From assembly GCA_934590165.1 (NCBI GenBank), contig CAKTOO010000001.1:124001-188000 (forward strand): a stretch of 64,000 nt of DNA, read 5' to 3'. Shown here one piece after another: positions 57,245 to 64,000 of this stretch (its first letter is position 1; each line of letters begins with the position of its first letter). Under the pieces are notes generated by a model that was given only the letters and a program-made list of their open reading frames with translations, searched no databases and had not been told where the DNA came from. Position numbers and translations under genes: made by a program. The stretch comes from an uncultured Dysosmobacter sp. (GTDB taxonomy: Bacteria; Bacillota; Clostridia; Oscillospirales; Oscillospiraceae).

Positions 57245-59740
57245 ATGTCTAAAAAACCCCAATACGACCCCGAGGAGATCCGGTATCCCGACCAGCGGAT
57301 CGTGGAATCCCCCCTGGTCCCCGAGATGGAGAAATCCTACATTGAGTACGCCATGAGTGTCATTGTGGGCCGGGCCCTGCCGGATGTGCGGGACGGCCTG
57401 AAGCCCGTCCACCGCCGCATCCTGTACGCCATGTACGAGGATAACCTGACCTCTGACCGGCCCTTCAAAAAGTCCGCCACCTGCGTGGGCGACGTGCTGG
57501 GCCGGTATCATCCCCACGGCGACGCCTCCGTGTACGACGCCCTGGTCCGCCTGGCCCAGGACTTCTCCATGCGCTACATGCTGGTGGACGGCCACGGCAA
57601 CTTCGGCTCCGTGGATGGCGACCCCCCGGCAGCCTACCGTTACACCGAGGCCCGTTTGGCCAAAATCTCCAACGAGATGCTGCGGGACATCGACAAGGAC
57701 ACCGTGGACTGGGACCCCAACTTTGATGAGTCCCGTAAGGAGCCCCGGGTCCTCCCTTCCCGCTTTCCTAACCTCCTGGTGAACGGCTCCAGCGGCATCG
57801 CCGTGGGCATGGCCACCAATATCCCACCCCACAACCTGCGGGAGGTCATCGGCGCCTGCATCTGCGTGCTGGACGACCCGGAGGCCACCCTGGCGGACCT
57901 GATGCAGCACGTGAAGGGCCCTGACTTCCCCACCCGGGGCATCATCATGGGCCGCAGCGGCATCCGGGCGGCCTACGCCACCGGACGGGGACGGCTGGTC
58001 ATCCGGTCCCGCCACGAATTCGAGGAGTTCGGCAAGGACCGCACCCGCATCGTCATCACGGAGATCCCCTATCAGGTCAATAAGCGGATGCTCATCAAGA
58101 ACATGGCCGAGCAGGTAGAGGACAAGCGGCTGGAGGGCATTTCCGACATCCGGGACGAGTCCGATCGCAACGGTATGCGCATTGTCATTGAGCTGAAGCG
58201 GGACGCCAACCCCCAGGTGGTCCTCAACCGCCTGTTTGCCCAGACCCAGCTGCAAACGACGTTTGCCATCAACATGCTGGCCCTGGTGCAGAACCAGTCC
58301 CAGCCGAAAATTCTCTCCCTGCGGCACATCATCGACGAGTACCTGGCCTTCCAGGAGGAGATCATCGTCCGGCGGACGAAGTACGATTTGAAAAAGGCCC
58401 AGGAGCGGGCCCACCTGCTGGAGGGCCTGCTGGTGGCCCAGGACAATATCGACGAGGTCATCAAGATCATTCGTTCCAGCTATGATGATGCCAAGGAAAA
58501 CCTCATGGCCCGCTTCGGCCTGGATGACATCCAGGCCCAGGCCATTCTGGACATGCGCCTCAAGGCCCTCCAGGGTCTGGACCGGGAGAAGCTGGAGACG
58601 GAGTACAAGGAGCTGGAGGAGAAGATCGCCTGGTACAACAAAGTCCTCTCCGACGAGGGTCTGGTCCGCCAGATTTTGAAGGAGGAGCTCACCGCCATCG
58701 CCGAAAAGTACGGCGATGATCGCAAGACCGAGATCCAGGACGTAGAGGATGAGATCGACATCGAGGACCTCATCGAGGAGGAACAGTGTGTCTTCACCCT
58801 CACCCAGGCGGGCTACATCAAGCGCACCCCCGTCAGCGAGTATACCGCCCAGTCCAAGGGCGGCATGGGAAAGAAGGGCATCACCACCCGGGAGGAGGAC
58901 TATGTGGTGGATGTGTTCACCGCCTCCACCCATGACTATATCCTCTTCTTCACCGACACCGGCAAGGTCTACCGGAAGAAGGGCTACCAAATTCCCGAAT
59001 CCGGCAAGACGGCCAAGGGCACCAATATCGTCAACATCCTCCAGGTGGAGCAGGGCGAGCGGGTCCAGACCATGCTCCACTTCCGGGAGACCAGCCACGA
59101 GGAGCTGTACCTGGTCATGGTCACCCGCAACGGTACCGTGAAGCGCCTGCCGGTGTCCACCCTGAAGAACCTGCGCAATAACGGCATCCGCGCTCTGACC
59201 CTGGATGAGGGCGACGCTTTGGTCACCGTTCGGGAGACCGACGGTACCAAGAAGATCCTCATCGCCACCCATGATGGTCAGGCGGTCTGCTTCGACGAAA
59301 ACGACATCCGGCCCATGGGCCGCACCGCCGTGGGCGTCAGGGGCATCCGGCTCCGGGAGGGCGACTATGTGGTGGGCGCCGCCCGGGCCGCCGAGGGCAA
59401 GTGTGTCCTCTCCATTACGGAGAAGGGCTACGGCAAGCGCACCCCCGTGGAGGAGTACCGCATTACCAACCGGGGCGGCCTCGGCATTAAGAACTACATG
59501 GTGACGGAAAAGACCGGCGGCGTCGTGGGCGTCAAGGTGGTGGACGGCAGCGAGGACCTGCTTCTGGTGACCCAGGCGGGCATTCTCATCCGCACCGCCG
59601 TGGAGAATATCCGCATTGCCGGCCGCGCCACCCAGGGCGTCATCGTCATGCGCTTCAAGGAGGAGGGCGACCGGGTCATTTCCCTGGCCCTGGCGGACAA
59701 GGACGAATCCCAAGAGACGGAAACCGGCGTCGAGGCGTAA
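57245..59740 (+). CDS. gyrA: DNA gyrase subunit A
   Basis: An 831-residue cleavage-rejoining subunit. The winged-helix/tower domain has the active-site Tyr in AAYRYTEARL (about Tyr133). The quinolone-resistance region reads HPHGDASVYDALVRLAQ, with Ala where E. coli has Ser83 and Asp at the Asp87 place. A coiled coil and GyrA gate follow. The C-terminal beta-pinwheel (about 515-815) includes the DNA-wrapping GyrA-box QSKGGMGKKG (usual form QRRGGKG). AAAGGAGG precedes ATG 57245. An acidic tail ends the protein (DKDESQETETGVEA). Confidence 0.98.
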   Translation: MSKKPQYDPEEIRYPDQRIVESPLVPEMEKSYIEYAMSVIVGRALPDVRDGLKPVHRRILYAMYEDNLTSDRPFKKSATCVGDVLGRYHPHGDASVYDALVRLAQDFSMRYMLVDGHGNFGSVDGDPPAAYRYTEARLAKISNEMLRDIDKDTVDWDPNFDESRKEPRVLPSRFPNLLVNGSSGIAVGMATNIPPHNLREVIGACICVLDDPEATLADLMQHVKGPDFPTRGIIMGRSGIRAAYATGRGRLVIRSRHEFEEFGKDRTRIVITEIPYQVNKRMLIKNMAEQVEDKRLEGISDIRDESDRNGMRIVIELKRDANPQVVLNRLFAQTQLQTTFAINMLALVQNQSQPKILSLRHIIDEYLAFQEEIIVRRTKYDLKKAQERAHLLEGLLVAQDNIDEVIKIIRSSYDDAKENLMARFGLDDIQAQAILDMRLKALQGLDREKLETEYKELEEKIAWYNKVLSDEGLVRQILKEELTAIAEKYGDDRKTEIQDVEDEIDIEDLIEEEQCVFTLTQAGYIKRTPVSEYTAQSKGGMGKKGITTREEDYVVDVFTASTHDYILFFTDTGKVYRKKGYQIPESGKTAKGTNIVNILQVEQGERVQTMLHFRETSHEELYLVMVTRNGTVKRLPVSTLKNLRNNGIRALTLDEGDALVTVRETDGTKKILIATHDGQAVCFDENDIRPMGRTAVGVRGIRLREGDYVVGAARAAEGKCVLSITEKGYGKRTPVEEYRITNRGGLGIKNYMVTEKTGGVVGVKVVDGSEDLLLVTQAGILIRTAVENIRIAGRATQGVIVMRFKEEGDRVISLALADKDESQETETGVEA

Positions 59741-59756
59741 ACGGTAAGGAGGCCTT

Positions 59757-60107
59757 ATGCGGAAAAAACGAGTCATCTACCGGCCCAGCAAGACCCAGGG
59801 GGCCTTCGGCGTGATATGGGGCTCCATCTTCATCCTCATCGGCGTATTTGTCGTCATCCCCACCTTTGGTCCTTTCGGTATCCTCTGGACATTGATGGCC
59901 GTGGGCATCACCGCATACAACGGATATTGCGCCTTTGGGAAAGGATACGTGGGACCGGAGATCAGCATCGAAGACGACACATCTCCCACTGGCGGTATCC
60001 GGGATACAGAGCAGCGGCTCCAGGAGCTGCAAAGCCTTTATGACCGCAGCCTCATTACCCAAGAGGAGTACGAAGAAAAGCGGAAAGAGATTTTGAAAGA
60101 GCTGTAA
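59757..60107 (+). CDS. Membrane protein with C-terminal SHOCT domain
   Basis: A 116-residue protein with two membrane helices (about 17-36, VIWGSIFILIGVFVVIPTF, and about 40-58, PFGILWTLMAVGITAYNG), an acidic linker, and a C-terminal SHOCT motif of about 30 residues (RLQELQSLYDRSLITQEEYE, EKRKEILKEL). SHOCT tails occur on many small membrane proteins and may drive oligomerisation; no specific function is known. AAGGAGG precedes ATG 59757, 16 bases after gyrA, so it is likely the last gene of the gyrase operon. A hairpin follows. Confidence 0.85.
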   Translation: MRKKRVIYRPSKTQGAFGVIWGSIFILIGVFVVIPTFGPFGILWTLMAVGITAYNGYCAFGKGYVGPEISIEDDTSPTGGIRDTEQRLQELQSLYDRSLITQEEYEEKRKEILKEL

Positions 60108-60118
60108 AGAGTAAAAAA

Positions 60119-60167
60119 GCTCTCCTCTGGGAATATTTCCCGGAGGAGAGCAACCCTTTTTCGGAAA
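60119..60167 (+). terminator. Hairpin terminator before rnhA
   Basis: GCTCTCCTC-GGGAA and TTCCC-GAGGAGAGC form a long stem with one mismatched pair (60119-60151), followed by AACCCTTTTT. The T run is set back by a few bases, so termination may be partial. Confidence 0.6.
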
Positions 60168-60175
60168 GGAACCCT

Positions 60176-60613
60176 ATGAAAACAGTCACGATCTACACCG
60201 ACGGCGCCTGCTCCGGCAATCCCGGCCCGGGAGGATGGGGCGCCATCCTCCTCTACGGCCCCCACAAGCGTGAATTGTCCGGCGGCGAGGCGGAGACCAC
60301 CAACAACCGCATGGAGCTCACCGCCGTCATCCAGGCCCTGTCCCTTTTGAAGGAGCCCTGCATTGTGGAGCTGTGGTCCGATTCCAAATACGTCATCGAC
60401 GGCCTCTCCAAGGGCTGGGCCAAGGGCTGGAAGGCCCGGGGCTGGGTGAAAAGCGACAAAAAGCCCGCCCTGAACCCGGACCTGTGGGACCGCCTGCTGG
60501 CTCTGACGGATATCCACACCCTCCACTACCACTGGGTCAAAGGTCACGCGGAAAACGAGTATAACAACCGCTGCGATGAGATGGCGGTGATGGAGAGCCG
60601 GAAGTTTAAGTGA
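60176..60613 (+). CDS. rnhA: Ribonuclease HI
   Basis: A 145-residue endonuclease that cuts RNA in RNA-DNA hybrids. Catalytic acidic residues are visible: IYTDGACSGNPGPGGWG (Asp9), TTNNRMELTAV (Glu), ELWSDSKYVIDGL (Asp) and NNRCDEMA (Asp), with the HWVKGH active-site loop. The basic handle KGWAKGWKARGWVK is present, as in E. coli RNase HI. GAAAGGAACCCT precedes ATG 60176. It lies alone after the gyrase operon. R-loop removal near the origin may matter for replication, but that is inference. Confidence 0.97.
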   Translation: MKTVTIYTDGACSGNPGPGGWGAILLYGPHKRELSGGEAETTNNRMELTAVIQALSLLKEPCIVELWSDSKYVIDGLSKGWAKGWKARGWVKSDKKPALNPDLWDRLLALTDIHTLHYHWVKGHAENEYNNRCDEMAVMESRKFK

Positions 60614-60618
60614 GAGCC

Positions 60619-60627
60619 TGTGGAAAA
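60619..60627 (-). other. DnaA-box-like 9-mer (TTTTCCACA on the minus strand) after rnhA
   Basis: TGTGGAAAA begins 6 bases after the rnhA stop codon. Confidence 0.25.
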
Positions 60628-60746
60628 TCTCCCCGCGCTTTTTGAAAGAATTTTGCAGGTAAACGATTTCTCCGGAAAACATTCACAAACTGTTCATAAG
60701 AAAAACATAATTCGGTCAAATTTATTTAGTATCTTATACTCAAGCA

Positions 60747-60830
60747 AAGGGTCCTCCCAAGCCCAATGCGTTTTCTCCCTCCTAAAACACACACAGCAAA
60801 AAGGACCGCCAACGGCGGTCCTTTTTGTGT
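60747..60830 (+). ncRNA. Candidate C-rich small RNA between rnhA and nadE
   Basis: The 333-base rnhA-nadE gap has no gene. A good -10 TATACT lies at 60735-60740 with only a weak -35 before it. The following 85 bases carry C-rich single-stranded stretches (GGTCCTCCC, TCTCCCTCCT) that could pair with ribosome-binding sites. They end in a perfect terminator: AAAGGACCGCC and its complement, stem 60798-60810 with 60814-60826, then TTTTT. Alternatively the hairpin is simply the rnhA terminator. Confidence 0.35.
60798..60830. terminator. Rho-independent terminator in the rnhA-nadE gap
   Basis: A 13-bp perfect stem closes on an AAC loop, with A and T runs on either side. It resembles the two other GACCGCC-type terminators at 62860 and 63437. 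Confidence 0.9.
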
Positions 60831-60881
60831 CTTGCCGCCAGTGTTTCCCTGCCGGAGAGATCGGAATGGACAAAGGCTCCC

Positions 60882-60910
60882 TTGTAAAAGCTAACAGCCC
60901 GGTGTAAAAT
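60882..60910 (+). promoter_or_regulatory. SigmaA-type promoter of nadE
   Basis: TTGTAA (60882-60887) and TAAAAT (60905-60910) are 17 bases apart, 37 bases before the nadE start. Confidence 0.7.
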
Positions 60911-60946
60911 ACAAGCAAGAGACATTCCCAACAGGAGGTTTTTCAT

Positions 60947-62857
<1,911 letters not shown>

Positions 62858-62859
62858 AC

Positions 62860-62890
62860 AAAAAAAGACCGTCATCGGCGGTCTTTTTTT
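62860..62890. terminator. Bidirectional terminator after nadE
   Basis: AAAAAAAGACCG (62860-62871) pairs with CGGTCTTTTTTT (62879-62890). It serves nadE and the converging HEAT-like gene. Confidence 0.9.
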
Positions 62891-62895
62891 GTTCC

Positions 62896-63339
62896 TCAAG
62901 CGTCCATTTTTTCCAGCAGAGACTGCACATCCTTTTCAATAAGGCTCTGCATGGAATCCGGATAACGCGCCGTGTTGATGGCTTCCGCCTGGTGGCGGAT
63001 CGCCTTCCAAAGCACCCTTTTATAAGGGACAACATCCTACTTCAGGGCCGCCAAGGCCTGCCGCACGGCGGTTGGCTTTTCGTCCTGTAAAATAGAGAGA
63101 GCTTCCTCCAGCTCCCGGTCCAGGGTGCCGCTCCCGTCCCAACGGGCCTGCTTGCAAAGAAGCCGAAAACCCCGGACCCGGACGGCATAGCGGCTGCTGC
63201 GAACCATGTCCGCAAAGCGGCGGGCCTCCGGATACAGGCAGTCGGACGCCTCCGAGAGACGCTCCAACTCCAACAGCATGCCATAGGCCTGCTTCGTATC
63301 CTTTCCTGTCAAGGCGGTGAGTGTCCTTTCCACATCCAT
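62896..63339 (-). pseudogene. HEAT/SufBD-like protein gene interrupted by an in-frame TAG
   Basis: From ATG 63339 (after GCGGGAGG) a frame encodes 100 residues, MDVERTLTALTGKDTKQAYG to RQALAALK, and then meets TAG at 63039-63037. The same frame continues without another stop for 46 codons (starting DVVPYKRVLWKAI and ending SLIEKDVQSLLEKMDA) to TGA 62896. Both parts read as helical repeats, and the tail YPDSMQSLIEKDVQSLL matches the conserved ending of a Firmicutes HEAT/SufBD-like family. So the TAG interrupts one original protein of about 147 residues. It is either a recent nonsense mutation, a suppressed stop, or a sequencing error. Confidence 0.7.
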
Positions 63340-63436
63340 CGGTGTTTCCTCCCGCAACATTTATTTAAAATGTGTCCATGAGGCGGTGTATGGATAGGTC
63401 CAATATACCGCCTCCCGCCGCGTTTATCAAGGACGC

Positions 63437-63466
63437 AAAAAAAGACCGCCGTGGGCGGTCTTTTTC
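63437..63466. terminator. Terminator between the HEAT-like gene and the P-type ATPase gene
   Basis: AAAAAAGACCGCC and GGCGGTCTTTTT flank a GTG loop. On the minus strand it ends the ATPase gene. Confidence 0.9.
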
Positions 63467-63474
63467 TTGCTGTG

Positions 63475-64000
63475 TTATTTTCGGAATTCCTCCACCCGCA
63501 AACACCGCATGGCGTTGAGGATGGCGATAAAGGCAACGCCCACGTCGGCGAACACGGCCTCCCACATAGTGGCCGCGCCGAAGGCACCCAGCACCAGCAC
63601 CGCGCCCTTGACGCCCAGGGCGAACCAAATGTTCTGCTTCACGATGCGCAGGGTCTTGCGGGAGATGCGCATGGCCGTGGCAATCTTGGAGGGCTTGTCA
63701 TCCATGAGGACGATGTCCGCTGCCTCAATGGCGGCGTCGCTGCCCAGAGCGCCCATGGCGATGCCGATGTCCGCCCGGCTGAGGACCGGGGCGTCGTTGA
63801 TGCCGTCGCCCACGAAGGCCACCCGGGACTCCGCCTGCTTGGCGGAGAGGATGCGCTCCGCCCACTCCACTTTGTCCGCCGGCAGCAGCTCGGCGTGGTA
63901 TTCGTCCACCCCCAGCTCCGCGGCCACGGACTTTGCAACCGCTTCGGCGTCGCCGGTGAGCATGACGGTCTTTTTCACGCCGTTGGCCTTCAGGTCGGCA
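63475..64000 (-). CDS. Heavy-metal P-type ATPase, C-terminal part (starts beyond the window)
   Basis: The last 175 residues of a P1B-type metal-pumping ATPase, open at the window edge. Visible are the end of the phosphorylation domain (TVMLTGDAEAVAKSVAAELG), the hinge motif VAFVGDGINDAPVLSRADIG, AMGALGSDAAIEAADIVLMD, and the last two membrane helices (NIWFALGVKGAVLVLGAFG and MWEAVFADVGVAFIAILNAM). The C-terminal helix segment with DVGVAFIAILNAMR resembles the Zn/Cd/Pb group (P1B-2, whose Asp in this helix binds metal) more than copper pumps. The metal cannot be confirmed without the N-terminal part. Confidence 0.9.
   Translation of the reverse strand, partial: ADLKANGVKKTVMLTGDAEAVAKSVAAELGVDEYHAELLPADKVEWAERILSAKQAESRVAFVGDGINDAPVLSRADIGIAMGALGSDAAIEAADIVLMDDKPSKIATAMRISRKTLRIVKQNIWFALGVKGAVLVLGAFGAATMWEAVFADVGVAFIAILNAMRCLRVEEFRK

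Noticed and set aside
56183..59776. A 1197-codon open frame antisense to gyrB and gyrA
   Set aside because: It is a mirror of strongly C-ending codons on the gyrase strand; the product is rich in His, Gln, Asp and Gly with no domain or ribosome site. Similar antisense frames occur opposite pnp, aspS, serS and PBP2.
60130..60150. A possible Noc binding site (ATTTCCCGG half-site)
   Set aside because: Only one half of the palindromic consensus is present, and the bases are explained by the terminator stem.

Overview
The window looks like the replication-origin region of a GC-rich Clostridia chromosome, most likely an Oscillospiraceae member related to Flavonifractor, Pseudoflavonifractor or Oscillibacter. 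This is inferred from gene content and style: TTG and GTG starts, GGAGG ribosome sites, T-box leaders, VanW, DUF1836, DegV and SLH proteins, and an archaeal-type glycyl-tRNA synthetase. No rRNA or tRNA genes, insertion sequences, prophage or CRISPR arrays were seen.

Left end (1-7.3 kb): a minus-strand operon of a GntR/YtrA-type regulator and a two-gene ABC-2 transporter, with a perfect operator and a 28-residue membrane miniprotein in front; then rpsO and pnp on the plus strand and a secreted leucine-rich-repeat/SLH protein on the minus strand. A structured non-coding stretch (7.25-7.72 kb) holds a strong promoter and a likely small RNA. From 7.7 to 43.2 kb the genes are mostly on the plus strand: mnmE, a DUF1836 regulator, degV-like, prmA, an SBF-type transporter, a Noc/ParB paralogue and a VanW protein. 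A minus-strand island (methyltransferase, DnaI-like ATPase, DnaD-like protein) follows, then zapA, a U32 protein, dut, maf, mreC, mreD, PBP2, a GH13 glycosidase, soj, spo0J, serS, mscL, rsmG, minD, a divergent mgsA, a T-box controlled hisS-SLH-aspS cluster, a lipoprotein (minus), a GH3 glycosidase, an AlaX-type editing protein and small unknowns.

Origin region (43.2-63 kb): an LTA-synthase-like protein and a T-box controlled glyS on the minus strand, an odd XRE helix-turn-helix reading frame, then the usual leftward set jag-yidC-yidD-rnpA-rpmH and the rightward set dnaA-dnaN-yaaA-recF-(small membrane protein)-remB-gyrB-gyrA. A SHOCT protein, rnhA and nadE follow. DnaA-box-like sites lie between dnaA and dnaN. 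Three exact parS sites lie at about 27.5, 29.9 and 54.5 kb. The right end has a HEAT-like gene interrupted by an in-frame TAG and the C-terminal half of a metal P-type ATPase.

Taken together the genes cover replication initiation, chromosome segregation and nucleoid occlusion, division and cell shape, translation (four synthetases, ribosome and tRNA modification) and envelope building. I found no obviously new multi-gene system. The observations most worth following are a parS site built into a transcription terminator, two candidate small RNAs, a methylglyoxal-synthase-like protein lacking catalytic residues, the in-frame TAG gene, the regulator-operon miniprotein, and a long block of essential genes pointing toward the origin, which suggests an inversion.
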